The notes under the pieces are model-generated. The model saw only the letters and a list, made by a program, of their open reading frames with translations, did not search any database and was not told the origin of the DNA. DNA of 64,000 bases, taken from contig JAVBUR010000020.1 of assembly GCA_031555145.1 (NCBI GenBank), positions 24,865 through 88,864 of the forward strand, given 5' to 3'. Below, one piece after another: positions 17,935 through 26,230 of the stretch (within the stretch, counting starts at the first letter, position 1; each line of letters opens with the position of its first letter). The stretch is from JAJDIA01 sp031555145. Its GTDB lineage: Bacteria; Bacteroidota; Bacteroidia; Bacteroidales; Tannerellaceae. A program made the translations under genes and the position numbers.

Positions 17935-17971
17935 AAAAAACCGGAGAACGCCTTCCAGCCTTCCCCGGTTT
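17935..17971 (-). terminator. Terminator of the small gene at 18006-18227
   Basis: AAACCGG (17938-17944) and CCGGTTT (17965-17971) form a hairpin, followed on the minus strand by TTTTTTGTTG. The sequence through stem and loop is nearly the same as after ldhA at 6438-6471. Confidence 0.65.
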
Positions 17972-18005
17972 CTCCCATTCTAATAGTCAGTTCCCAACAC
18001 CTCAA

Positions 18006-18227
18006 TCACTCCATCAGCGACGGCGTTTTCAGCCCCTCAATCAGCGCAATCACCTCTCCATCCTTGGACAGAGGACAAGGTTCGGAATCACTTCCTAACG
18101 TCTCCAGATTATACTGTTGTCGTTTACCGTAGAAAAGCCCCATAACCCCAAACACAAACGTCACACGATCGCCCTCCTGGAAGTCTCTATAATGCACCAC
18201 TTGTACCTTCAGCATTTTTACGTACAT
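18006..18227 (-). CDS. Small hypothetical protein, intact copy of the decayed gene at 6.5 kb
   Basis: A 73-residue protein (69 if the second ATG at 18215 is used). I do not recognise a family. It has a beta-rich look, with KVQVVHYRDFQEGDRVTFVF, a central GLFYGKRQQYNLETLG, and a C-terminus SEPCPLSKDGEVIALIEGLK that is also conserved in the degenerate copy at 6507-6831. No signal or membrane segment. It has its own terminator. Conservation of the C-terminal block between two diverged copies supports it being a real protein. Confidence 0.6.
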   Translation of the reverse strand: MYVKMLKVQVVHYRDFQEGDRVTFVFGVMGLFYGKRQQYNLETLGSDSEPCPLSKDGEVIALIEGLKTPSLME

Positions 18228-18331
18228 TTACCCGATAAACCAAAAAGTCATTATGTCATTAAAGAATACGTTTTAAAGCAATTTCTAATCATTTTAATTG
18301 AGTGTCGATTAATAAGAAAGGGAGTGTGAAA

Positions 18332-18679
18332 ATGACTAAACAAAGAGTAAACTATCTCATATACAAGGGCTATACCGGCGACATAAACTACAGCTTAGCC
18401 AACAACTGCCTGTTCGGTAAAGTCTTGGGTCTTGACAAAGGCCTGATCTCCTACGAAGGCGAAACCCTGAAAGACCTGGAACACGATTTCAGAAACGGAA
18501 TTGACGACTACCTCGCCTATTGCCAGGAGAACGACCTCACCCCCAAGAAACCCTTTACCGGCCAGTTCAGCGTCAGGCTATCCCCCGAACTACACCGCCT
18601 GATGGCAACTACCGCCCAGGAACGCGGCATCACTGTCAATAAACTCATCAAGCAAGCCATAGAACTAGATAGTTTATAA
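18332..18679 (+). CDS. HicB family antitoxin, apparently solitary
   Basis: A 115-residue protein starting at the ATG at 18332 (YLIYKGYTGDINYSLANNCLFGKVLGL...). The first part is the degenerate RNase-H-like HicB fold with GDINYS, and the C-terminus is an Arc/MetJ-type ribbon-helix-helix, FSVRLSPELHRLMATTAQERGITVNKLIKQAIE, that would bind DNA. HicB normally neutralises the mRNase HicA, encoded next to it. No HicA-like frame is present on either side, so it is an orphan regulator or the toxin has been lost. Confidence 0.85.
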   Translation: MTKQRVNYLIYKGYTGDINYSLANNCLFGKVLGLDKGLISYEGETLKDLEHDFRNGIDDYLAYCQENDLTPKKPFTGQFSVRLSPELHRLMATTAQERGITVNKLIKQAIELDSL

Positions 18680-18787
18680 TCCCATGCCACGATAAACAAA
18701 CCCTTTTCTCAACTTGTTAATAAGATATTACTCCGTTGTACAAAATATAACGACAGTTAAACTAATGTCAAAAATAAACAACCCAAA

Positions 18788-21046
18788 ATGAGAACGCTGA
18801 TTTTATCAACCCTCTTCGCCGCTTGCCTGACCTCCAACAGCATGGCGCAGACAGACATGACCCAAGACATCGGCTGGCCCCGCCAGGTATCCGACAGCAA
18901 GGCTACATTGATCTACTATCAACCCCAGATTGATAAATGGGACAATTACAAAAAAATAACCGGCCGCATCGCCTTCGGACTAACCCCCGCCGGACAACAG
19001 GAAATCCTCGGCGTTGCCTCATTCACCAGCGAGACAAAGACTGACAAAGAAGCCCGTACCACCTACCTGCACGACATCGACTACACCGACGTCCGCTTCC
19101 CCTCGCTCGACACCAAGTCCGCAGCCTCGATGAAGCAACTCTTCCTCGAACGCATGCCCACCAGTACTGAATCCATCTCCATGGACCGCATAATGGCCGA
19201 ACTCAACACCGACGGACAAGCTAAAGCCAAAGGCGTACAAGTAAAAAACGATCCCCCCAAAATATTCTATAGCGCCAGCCCCGCCATTCTGCTGACCGTT
19301 GACGGCACCCCCGTACTCTCACCCATCGAAAAGACCGACATGCAATTCGTCGTCAACACCAACTGGGACCTTTTCTTCGAAAAATCAACGAAGAAATACT
19401 TCCTCCTCGTGAACGACGCCTGGCTCACAGCCACCAACCTGCAAGGCCCCTGGACACAAACAACGACACTCCCGAAAGCCATGTCCTCCCTGCCCACCGG
19501 ACAGAACTTCGACGATATCAAACAATTCATTCCCCCGCACACCGCCTCATCCATCCCCGATGTCTACTATAGCAACGCCCCCGCCGAACTCATCCTGACC
19601 GAAGGCTCCCCCGTCTTCACCAAGATCCCCGGCACCGGCCTCCTCTATGTCAGCAACTCAGAAGACGACCTCTTTATCGACGAACTCCAGAGCCAGTATT
19701 ACATCCTCCTCTCCGGACGCTGGTTCCGCGCCAAAGCCTTCGGAGGACCCTGGACATACGCTGGCAACAACCTCCCCGCCGACTTCTCCAAGATCCCTGA
19801 AGACTCCCCAAAAGGCCATGTCCTCGCATCCATACCCGGGACCATAGAAGCCTCTGACGCCGTCATGCTCGCCCAGATTCCGACGACAGTCGTCGTCAAC
19901 CGTGCCCAAGCCGAAGCCCAGGCCAAAGCCACCTATGACGGCACCCCAGCCTTCTCACCCATACCCGGCACCACCCTCCAGTACGCCACCAACACGCAAG
20001 ACAAGGTTATCCGTGTAGGCGACCTCTACTATATGTGTTTCCAGGCCGTCTGGTTTGTCTCCACCTCGCCCACAGGCCCGTGGAAGACCGCCGACTCCGT
20101 ACCCCAGGAAATCTACTCCATCCCGCCCAGTTCCCCCGTCTATAACGTGACCTACGTCACACAAACCAACCCGACCTCAACCACCGTCGAAGCCAGTTCA
20201 ACCAGCGGCTACCTCGGCGCCTTCATCATCGGTGCAACCGTAGGCGCCATCGTCGGAACAGCCATCGTCTACGGAACCGGCTGGTACTACCCGCCCTACC
20301 TCTATTGGGGCCTAGGCGCCCTCTATCCCGTTTACCACCCCTGGCCCTGCACCTATGGAGGCGGAGCCATATACAACCCCTGGACAGGAGGCTTTGCCGC
20401 CGGCCGAGCCGTCTATGGTCCCTACGGCGCAGCCGGAACCTCCGCCTGGTACAACCCCGCCACCGGACGCTACGGACGTTCCGCCAGTGTGCAAGGTTGG
20501 TATGGCGGACGCACCGCCGCCAACACCTACAATCCCTGGACTGGCTCCTACGGACACACCTCACAAGGCCATAACCCCTACGCCCAATGGGGACACTCCA
20601 CCGTTACCAACGGCTACCAATGGGCCCGCTCCGGCCATGTAACAACCGCCAACGGAACCGCCTTCGGCTACCAAACCTCCGGCGGCAAATCAGGCGTCGT
20701 CGTCAACGGCCGCAACGGCACTGTCATACACAATAATAACGGCAACCACATCTACGCCGGTCCCGATGGCAACGTCTATCGCCACGAATCCAACGGTGGA
20801 TGGAGCGAATTCACCCATGGCAACAGCTGGAACCAACTCCACAGCGGTAACAGTGGCAGCAACGGCAACATTGCCCCCCAACACACCCCTGGGCTCACAG
20901 CCCCCAACTCAACCCTGCAAGGCCTCAACCGCTCCGCCTTTTCCCGCGAACGCGGCCAACAGCAATCCTCCCGCTTCCAACTCTTCCAACACTCCACCGA
21001 GCGCCGTCCCAGTTTCGGCGGAGCCTCACGAAACGAACGAAGATAA
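18788..21046 (+). CDS. Large secreted repeat protein, Gly/Tyr/Asn-rich C-terminus
   Basis: A 752-residue exported protein with signal peptide MRTLILSTLFAACLTSNSMAQ. Residues about 160-450 hold three copies of a module whose pattern is: Y-S-x-x-P-A at the start (clear in the first two), a G-x-P segment, a stretch with NT or NS plus a hydrophobic run, Y-Y or equivalent, W-hydrophobic, then GPW (LQGPWTQ, GGPWTYA, TGPWKTA). A Gly/Ala hydrophobic segment (about 475-500, GYLGAFIIGATVGAIVGTAIVYGTGW) could cross a membrane. The remaining 250 residues are Gly/Tyr/Trp/Asn/His-rich with YNPWTG and YNPATG repeats. Similar hypothetical proteins exist in Proteobacteria, some loosely labelled carbohydrate-binding; no activity is established. 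Third codon positions are strikingly C-rich. Confidence 0.75.
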   Translation: MRTLILSTLFAACLTSNSMAQTDMTQDIGWPRQVSDSKATLIYYQPQIDKWDNYKKITGRIAFGLTPAGQQEILGVASFTSETKTDKEARTTYLHDIDYTDVRFPSLDTKSAASMKQLFLERMPTSTESISMDRIMAELNTDGQAKAKGVQVKNDPPKIFYSASPAILLTVDGTPVLSPIEKTDMQFVVNTNWDLFFEKSTKKYFLLVNDAWLTATNLQGPWTQTTTLPKAMSSLPTGQNFDDIKQFIPPHTASSIPDVYYSNAPAELILTEGSPVFTKIPGTGLLYVSNSEDDLFIDELQSQYYILLSGRWFRAKAFGGPWTYAGNNLPADFSKIPEDSPKGHVLASIPGTIEASDAVMLAQIPTTVVVNRAQAEAQAKATYDGTPAFSPIPGTTLQYATNTQDKVIRVGDLYYMCFQAVWFVSTSPTGPWKTADSVPQEIYSIPPSSPVYNVTYVTQTNPTSTTVEASSTSGYLGAFIIGATVGAIVGTAIVYGTGWYYPPYLYWGLGALYPVYHPWPCTYGGGAIYNPWTGGFAAGRAVYGPYGAAGTSAWYNPATGRYGRSASVQGWYGGRTAANTYNPWTGSYGHTSQGHNPYAQWGHSTVTNGYQWARSGHVTTANGTAFGYQTSGGKSGVVVNGRNGTVIHNNNGNHIYAGPDGNVYRHESNGGWSEFTHGNSWNQLHSGNSGSNGNIAPQHTPGLTAPNSTLQGLNRSAFSRERGQQQSSRFQLFQHSTERRPSFGGASRNERR

Positions 21047-21061
21047 CCCCAACAACAACAA

Positions 21062-21099
21062 CAAAAGAGCACTGGCGTAAAGTCAGTGCTCTTTTGTTT
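21062..21099. terminator. Strong bidirectional terminator
   Basis: CAAAAGAGCACTG (21062-21074) pairs perfectly with CAGTGCTCTTTTG (21084-21096). It serves the repeat protein gene and, from the other side, the convergent methyltransferase gene. Confidence 0.85.
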
Positions 21100-21114
21100 A
21101 TAAGTCCTTCGATT

Positions 21115-21747
21115 TCAGAGAATACGGTTGCAAATAATCATCGTGAACTTCATCGACGGATGGTTTGGCATGAATTTAATTGGTTCTTCAATTTCGCGAG
21201 AGTCGATCAGACCATAAATCCCAAATTCCCGTTGGATGGAATCAGCATCATAGAAGAAGAGGTTCGCCCCTTTGATAGATGTGTAGCGGTTTGTACTCAA
21301 CTTACGCCCTTTCCCAAACTTCGCATCTTGTAGGGAGATCGTTACAAAGATCATATACCCTCCCGGCTTTAGTTGCTGAAAGCAGTCGCGAATAAACTTC
21401 CTGCGTTCCCGTTGGTTAAGCAAGTGAATAAGTGCATAGCTGAATATCCCATCATAAAGTTCCCTATCAAAGGGCATATCGCATACAGATCCATGATGAA
21501 TCGTGAGATCAAGTTCCATCTTACTCTTCGCCAATTCAATTGCAGTCTCAGATATCTCAATACCCGTAACCTTCATCCCGCTTTCAAGGAAGACACCGGC
21601 ATTACGCCCATATCCTATGCCCGGAATCAGTATGTGATTTGCCTTTGTCTCAAGAAACAACTCTTTCGCCATCACAGCAGAGTCAGCCGCCTCAATCCCC
21701 CACATGGTTTGTTTCTCTATAAAGTTGGTTTCCCAGAATTCTTGCAT
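21115..21747 (-). CDS. Class I SAM-dependent methyltransferase
   Basis: A 210-residue cytoplasmic methyltransferase with a Rossmann-type SAM fold. Motif I is ILIPGIGYGRNAGVFLE, followed by GMKVTGIEISETAIELA (acidic end of strand 2), VCDMPFDRELYDGIFSYALIHLL and KPGGYMIFVTISLQD. The start MQEFWETNFIEKQTMWG resembles tellurite/thiopurine-type small-molecule methyltransferases, but the acceptor is unknown. A TACATTTG box lies about 50 bases upstream. It is monocistronic and convergent with the repeat protein gene. Confidence 0.88.
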   Translation of the reverse strand: MQEFWETNFIEKQTMWGIEAADSAVMAKELFLETKANHILIPGIGYGRNAGVFLESGMKVTGIEISETAIELAKSKMELDLTIHHGSVCDMPFDRELYDGIFSYALIHLLNQRERRKFIRDCFQQLKPGGYMIFVTISLQDAKFGKGRKLSTNRYTSIKGANLFFYDADSIQREFGIYGLIDSREIEEPIKFMPNHPSMKFTMIICNRIL

Positions 21748-21793
21748 ATTCTTTGTTATAAACGGTGATTAGATAATAGAGATGTATAGCCTG

Positions 21794-21801
21794 CAAATGT
21801 A
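21794..21801 (-). promoter_or_regulatory. Promoter -7 box of the methyltransferase gene
   Basis: TACATTTG followed by CAGG on the minus strand, about 47 bases before the ATG at 21747. Confidence 0.4.
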
Positions 21802-21859
21802 ATGGTTTTGTTGAGTATTAATTATCTATTGTCCTGAAGAAAGTCCTTTTTTTACACCT

Positions 21860-21888
21860 TTGTAACCGATGAATATCTGTATGTTTGC
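21860..21888 (+). promoter_or_regulatory. Putative promoter of the AraC-oxoamine synthase unit
   Basis: TTTG (21860-21863) and TATGTTTG (21881-21888) are separated by 17 bases, near the Bacteroidetes -33/-7 spacing. The ATG follows 12 bases later. Confidence 0.45.
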
Positions 21889-21900
21889 AGTATAGTAGAT

Positions 21901-22734
21901 ATGAATCAGTTTCAGGTGATAGCGCCTTCAGCGTTGCTTGCGCCGTATGTGAAGCAATACTGGTTTGTGAGGATAGCGAATGTTGCACAAAGTATACAAC
22001 GGCTGGTTCCGTTTGGCTGTGTGACGTTGAGTTTTCACCGGGGAGATAGTGCATATTCGTCCTTGGATGGGAAGTATATGCCGTTGTCGCATTTGCACGG
22101 AATGGCAATAGATTATACGGATCTGGTATTTTCAGGTTGTGTGGATTTTGTCAGTGTGGTTTTTCAGCCAGCCGGAGCACAGGTGTTTTTCGGGATGCCG
22201 GTCAGTGAACTGAGCCACTCATATGTATCCTTAGACATGCTTGGTGATTCGAAACTGCGCGAACTGGAGAGAAAGTTACACGACCGAGAAGATAATGAAG
22301 CGTGTGTTCATACAATCGAGCAATTCTTATTGCGTCGTCTTTATCACTTCGACAACTATGAGAACAAGCAGGTATACTCTGTCATGCATGCTATCCATAG
22401 CGGCGAGACAGACGTAAATCGGTTGGCAGAGACGGCTTGCCTTGGATACAAACAATTCAAACGTGTTTTTACCGGGCATACCGGCGTCAATCCAAAAGAC
22501 TTCCTGCGGATTGTGCGTTTCCAGAAAGTGCACCACTTGCTCCAACAACATGCAGGCATGACTATATCACAACTTGCCTGTGAATGCGGCTATTATGACA
22601 AGTCACACCTGGTAAAAGAACTGCGGGAATTCTCCGGATTTACACCTATAGAATTACTTAGGGCATGCGATCCAGTTTATTCAGACTATCATGCCTTGTT
22701 CCGTTCGGCTTTTGTAGATGTTTCCTTATCATAA
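21901..22734 (+). CDS. AraC family regulator with DUF6597-type N-terminus
   Basis: A 277-residue regulator. The N-terminal half begins APYVKQYWFV and contains LVPFGCVTLSFHRGD, the DUF6597-like sensing domain of many Bacteroidetes AraC proteins. The C-terminal part has the AraC helix-turn-helix pair: LAETACLGYKQFKRVFTGHTGVNPKDFLRIVRFQ and ISQLACECGYYDKSHLVKELREFSGFTP. The PLP enzyme gene starts 39 bases after its stop on the same strand, so the two are probably one transcript. Confidence 0.88.
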   Translation: MNQFQVIAPSALLAPYVKQYWFVRIANVAQSIQRLVPFGCVTLSFHRGDSAYSSLDGKYMPLSHLHGMAIDYTDLVFSGCVDFVSVVFQPAGAQVFFGMPVSELSHSYVSLDMLGDSKLRELERKLHDREDNEACVHTIEQFLLRRLYHFDNYENKQVYSVMHAIHSGETDVNRLAETACLGYKQFKRVFTGHTGVNPKDFLRIVRFQKVHHLLQQHAGMTISQLACECGYYDKSHLVKELREFSGFTPIELLRACDPVYSDYHALFRSAFVDVSLS

Positions 22735-22773
22735 TATACTGTATGAATAGTAATTACCTAAATATAAAATAGT

Positions 22774-24045
22774 ATGGCTTTAAACAAAGGTTGTGATGTA
22801 CATAGCATCAACTGTGACGATTATACACAAGTAGATTTCTTTGAGTATAGGGGAGATGACTTATTCGAAGTAACGGATTACTTCGCCGCCTATCTGCAAG
22901 ACGCTGCCAGAAAGGGATATATGGTCTATGGCAACCCCATTTCGACAGCTCCCGGTGCCGAATTCAATGTATATGATGGCTATCAGGGAAAGGAGCGAAG
23001 TTTCCTAAACTTCTGTTCCTATAACTACCTCGGCTATTCCTGCCACCCGGAAGTGATTGACTCCGTGCAAGGAGCCTTGGCGCACTATGGAACCGGAGCC
23101 GTATCAGCCCCTTTATTGAGTGGTTACTACGACTTGTCGAAGCGTCTGGAAGAAAACATTGCCCGCTTCAAGAACAAGGAAGCCGCCCTCCTGTTCCCTA
23201 CAGGGTATGGCGCTAACCTTGGAGTCATCTCCTGCCTGTTGAAACCGGGGGATGTAGCTGTCCTCGACATTCTCTCGCATGCCTCCATCCGCGACGGCGC
23301 CCGTCTCGCCGGAGCCGATATCAAAGTCTTCAGCCATAACAACGCCGAACACCTCGAAATGGTATTGAAAAGCCTCCCAACGAAACGCGCCCTTGTCTGT
23401 GTCGAAGGCGTCTATAGCATGGACGGAGACCTGGTCAACCTCCCCGAAATCGTAGCCGTTTGCAAAAAATATGGTGCCCGAATACTACTCGACGAAGCCC
23501 ATGCCACACTGATCTTCGGTCAGCAGGGTAGAGGGGTGGCTGAATATTTTGGACTGGAAGACCAAATCGACATCACCATCGGTACCTTCAGTAAGTCATT
23601 TGGTGCTATCGGTGGCTTTGCCACAGGCAACGCGAATCTGATCTCCTACCTGCGAATGTATGCCCGTTCCTACGTCTTCTCCTGTGCCATGGCCCCGCAT
23701 ACCGCCGCCGGCATCCTGAAAGTCCTCGAACTCTACGAACAGGATAAATCACCCCTTACCAGATTGTGGGAGAATACCCGTTACATGCAACAGCGATTAC
23801 AGCAAGCCGGACTCGACACCGGCGAAACCCAATCGCAGGTAATCCCGGTCATCGTTGGCAACGACCGTCGCCTACGCGAGATTAGCCGTATGATACACAG
23901 CCGGGGACTTTACACCGGTGTCGTCACCTATCCGGCCGTATCCAGTAAGCGCACCCGCCTACGCCTCTCCATGTCGTCCAACCATACCCATGAACAAATG
24001 GATGCATGCGTACAGATTATACGGGAAGCTTTCGATCAGATCTAA
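22774..24045 (+). CDS. Alpha-oxoamine synthase family PLP enzyme (SPT/KBL/BioF-like)
   Basis: A 423-residue fold-type I PLP enzyme that condenses an amino acid with an acyl-CoA or acyl carrier protein thioester. FLNFCSYNYLGYSCHPEV, then GTGAVSAPLLSGYYDLSKRLEENIARF, Asp240 in the DEAHA motif and the PLP Lys274 in GTFSKSFGAIGGF are family landmarks. The extra 60-residue N-terminus resembles serine palmitoyltransferases, the first enzyme of bacterial sphingolipid synthesis, rather than BioF. Linkage to an AraC regulator is unusual for a housekeeping SPT and could mean an inducible paralogue making another aminoketone. Assignment within the family is uncertain. Confidence 0.85.
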   Translation: MALNKGCDVHSINCDDYTQVDFFEYRGDDLFEVTDYFAAYLQDAARKGYMVYGNPISTAPGAEFNVYDGYQGKERSFLNFCSYNYLGYSCHPEVIDSVQGALAHYGTGAVSAPLLSGYYDLSKRLEENIARFKNKEAALLFPTGYGANLGVISCLLKPGDVAVLDILSHASIRDGARLAGADIKVFSHNNAEHLEMVLKSLPTKRALVCVEGVYSMDGDLVNLPEIVAVCKKYGARILLDEAHATLIFGQQGRGVAEYFGLEDQIDITIGTFSKSFGAIGGFATGNANLISYLRMYARSYVFSCAMAPHTAAGILKVLELYEQDKSPLTRLWENTRYMQQRLQQAGLDTGETQSQVIPVIVGNDRRLREISRMIHSRGLYTGVVTYPAVSSKRTRLRLSMSSNHTHEQMDACVQIIREAFDQI

Positions 24046-24048
24046 TCT

Positions 24049-24546
24049 CTATGCCGGAGGAAGAAGCGCCTCATCATAATAGGCCAGTGAAATATAATAG
24101 CGGGGATCGCCGTCAATAAACGGTTGTACATACCATTGTAGTTGAACGGACCGGTTCAGGTGATGGAAAGTGACGGCACTCCCTTCCTCGTTCTTTTTCA
24201 GGTGGTCATATTTCTTGTTCAATCTTTTCAGGAGCTCTTTATAAATACTAAGCGCTTCGTCTTTATCTTCCAGATTCAGAAAGAAATTGACAAGGTAGAG
24301 CTTATTATTATAACACAGGAAGACCACACTGTCGAAATCAACCGATTCATACGGAACGTCTATCGCAGCAATGGCTCCCTCCGTCAGTTCTTCCTCATAT
24401 TTGAACCCTTCCTTTTCCAGATTGTATCTAACGGTATTCAACGTTGCACCAAAGGCGCTCCCGAAGAATCCTCCCGGTATCTCACTCTGTGCACAAACCG
24501 TTTGCATCACAAACAATAAAGCGAAAAGTAAAACAACTTTCTTCAT
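24049..24546 (-). CDS. Secreted hypothetical protein
   Basis: A 165-residue protein I do not recognise. The signal peptide MKKVVLLFALLFVMQTVCAQ is clear. The mature part begins IPGGFFGSAFGATLNTVRYNLEKEGFKYEEE, a pattern seen in small periplasmic proteins where a G-x-x-F-G segment is followed by a helix, and continues with alternating beta and helical stretches (VVFLCYNNKLYLVNFFLNLEDKDE). It is convergent with the oxoamine synthase gene (3-base gap) and downstream of the big lipoprotein gene on the same strand. A TATCTTTG box inside a long inverted repeat lies just upstream. Confidence 0.7.
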   Translation of the reverse strand: MKKVVLLFALLFVMQTVCAQSEIPGGFFGSAFGATLNTVRYNLEKEGFKYEEELTEGAIAAIDVPYESVDFDSVVFLCYNNKLYLVNFFLNLEDKDEALSIYKELLKRLNKKYDHLKKNEEGSAVTFHHLNRSVQLQWYVQPFIDGDPRYYISLAYYDEALLPPA

Positions 24547-24566
24547 TTTCCGTCATTCGTTGTCAT

Positions 24567-24605
24567 GCCTGCAAAGATAGAGTGAAAGTCTCTAACTTTG
24601 CAGGC
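24567..24605. promoter_or_regulatory. Long inverted repeat containing two opposed -7 boxes
   Basis: GCCTGCAAAGATAGAG (24567-24582) and CTCTAACTTTGCAGGC (24590-24605) pair at 15 of 16 positions around a 7-base loop. On the minus strand the left arm gives the promoter-like TATCTTTG (24572-24579), 26 bases before the ATG at 24546. On the plus strand the right arm gives TAACTTTG. It could act as a terminator stem for the lipoprotein gene (no T-run seen), an operator, or both. Confidence 0.6.
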
Positions 24606-24646
24606 TTAGGACAACAAAATGCAGCATTACACCCACTTACACCTAT

Positions 24647-26173
24647 TTATTGCGGTGCCGCATCCCAGGTTCCGGTTCCGGAGAAGTTGCCGGAAACAGT
24701 GCCTCCCCCTGTTGAACCGGACTGTTTGAGAGTGAAGGCGGATGTGCCGGTGATCTTCGTCTTTTGGGAGTTCATTTTACCAGTCATCTTGAAATTACCG
24801 ACATTGCGGAGGCCTTCTACCGTACGATCCATTTTGTATTCGAAAATGACGTCGCTTCCGTCGTATTTGACGGTAATGATGTCTTCACCACCTGGAACGG
24901 AGATTTTACCGTCGACTATTTCGAACTCAATTGCTTCTTGTGTCGTAGTGGCGGGAGAATTTATAGTGATAGGGTTCATGCCTGGGATGGTGGTGGTGAT
25001 TGTGCCGCTCATAGTGATCTTATGGGTGCCTTTCCACAACTGCCCACCCGACGATTCGCCCACTTTGAATTCTTTGATATTGGTAGCCTTGATCAGGTTG
25101 CCATTGATGTACATGTAAGTCTGTGCAAAGTATGTTTTCCCGGTAGTGAAGGCACTGCTTTTGTACCGGAATGAAAAGATAGTGTTGGTAGAGGTCACCG
25201 TATGGTTCTTCTCGGCAGAGGTTTGCATCGTCATTGCAGCAGGACTTTGCCCGATCGAAACACCTCCTTTGACGGTGGTATAGTAGGGGATAGTACCGGA
25301 TGGCGCAATGATGCCACCCTCGATAGTGACGGTGTTGTCAATGAGGGATACCACAACGCGGGTACTGAGCCGGATATTGTCGGATACGTCGCTATTGAGG
25401 TTGTTCCCAAAGTTATGTAATCGCATGAGACTCAATAATTTTTGCTCATATTCACTACAGCCCGAAAGCATTTTATCTACTTCGGCTTGTATAACTCTAA
25501 GGTTGACAGTAGCTTCGTCGTAACCATTCTTCTCTGCAAATTTACCGAGATTGTTCAGCAGGGTATTTTTATCAAGGCTCCGGAACTCGGTATTGACCAG
25601 ATTGGGTAGACTAGAAGCGGTTTTGCCGAGTGCTTCCCGACTCATTGCGATTCCGAGGGAGGTTAGTTTCAACAGTTCGTCGGATGCAGACGATGCTTTT
25701 GTGTCGGCTTTCAGTAAACTGTCGGAAGCTTTGGTAATAGCGCCGACGGCAGAGCCTGTATGCGTCTTTTCGCTCACTTTCTGCTGTTGCTCATTGTAGG
25801 TAGTAATGGTCACCGAATTACCCTGGTAGTTGGTAAATACATGGTATTTGTTATCAGCATACACTCCGATAGGTAGCCCGGAAGTGTTGTAACGAACAAG
25901 TATCTGCTCGCTCCCTTTCTGAAAGATACCCGATTTGATTTGTCCGCTTTCCTGATTCTGATAGAAACCGATCATAGAGCCTTCAGTCAAGTCGGTAAAT
26001 ACATAGGGGTCTAATTCTGCATAAGGGGCAATGAAGCCCAGTCCTTTCAACTCAGGTCCGTTTCCGCCGCCTTCTTCATTATCGCCTTTCTCACAACCGA
26101 CAGTGGTCAGTATGAATAGACTGAGTAGCAACAGAGCCGATAATTTTTTTAGATAGTAAACATTCGTTTTCAT
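24647..26173 (-). CDS. Large lipoprotein of unknown function, next to a two-component system
   Basis: A 508-residue lipoprotein when started at the ATG at 26173. The signal ends in LFILTTVGC with Cys27, followed by EKGDNEEGGG, the acidic signature of surface-exported Bacteroidetes lipoproteins. The middle is helical and Ser/Ala/Lys-rich (SAVGAITKASDSLLKADTKASSASDELLK). The C-terminal half is beta-rich with threonine-rich strands (KITMSGTITTTIPGMNPITI). I recognise no enzyme motif. The promoter box at 26208-26215 supports this start. Repeats just upstream suggest direct control by the adjacent LuxR-type regulator. Confidence 0.75.
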   Translation of the reverse strand: MKTNVYYLKKLSALLLLSLFILTTVGCEKGDNEEGGGNGPELKGLGFIAPYAELDPYVFTDLTEGSMIGFYQNQESGQIKSGIFQKGSEQILVRYNTSGLPIGVYADNKYHVFTNYQGNSVTITTYNEQQQKVSEKTHTGSAVGAITKASDSLLKADTKASSASDELLKLTSLGIAMSREALGKTASSLPNLVNTEFRSLDKNTLLNNLGKFAEKNGYDEATVNLRVIQAEVDKMLSGCSEYEQKLLSLMRLHNFGNNLNSDVSDNIRLSTRVVVSLIDNTVTIEGGIIAPSGTIPYYTTVKGGVSIGQSPAAMTMQTSAEKNHTVTSTNTIFSFRYKSSAFTTGKTYFAQTYMYINGNLIKATNIKEFKVGESSGGQLWKGTHKITMSGTITTTIPGMNPITINSPATTTQEAIEFEIVDGKISVPGGEDIITVKYDGSDVIFEYKMDRTVEGLRNVGNFKMTGKMNSQKTKITGTSAFTLKQSGSTGGGTVSGNFSGTGTWDAAPQ

Positions 26174-26207
26174 GATTCTCCTGTTTAGTCGTTGTCTTTC
26201 CATGTCA

Positions 26208-26215
26208 CAAATGTA
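26208..26215 (-). promoter_or_regulatory. Promoter -7 box of the lipoprotein gene
   Basis: TACATTTG on the minus strand, 34 bases before the ATG at 26173. The repeats at 26231-26277 begin where the -33 element would be. Confidence 0.5.
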
Positions 26216-26230
26216 TAAGAAGGCAGACTA

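Noticed and set aside
19647..21080. Long frames on both strands inside the 752-residue protein gene (for example 20355-20642 and 20776-21072)
   Set aside because: They are by-products of the extreme C bias and low-complexity tail of the real gene; their products are Pro/Thr- or Arg-rich with no domains.
24444..25118. 224-residue frame on the plus strand opposite the big lipoprotein gene
   Set aside because: It is antisense to a lipoprotein with a clear signal and promoter, and it has no recognisable start or domain.
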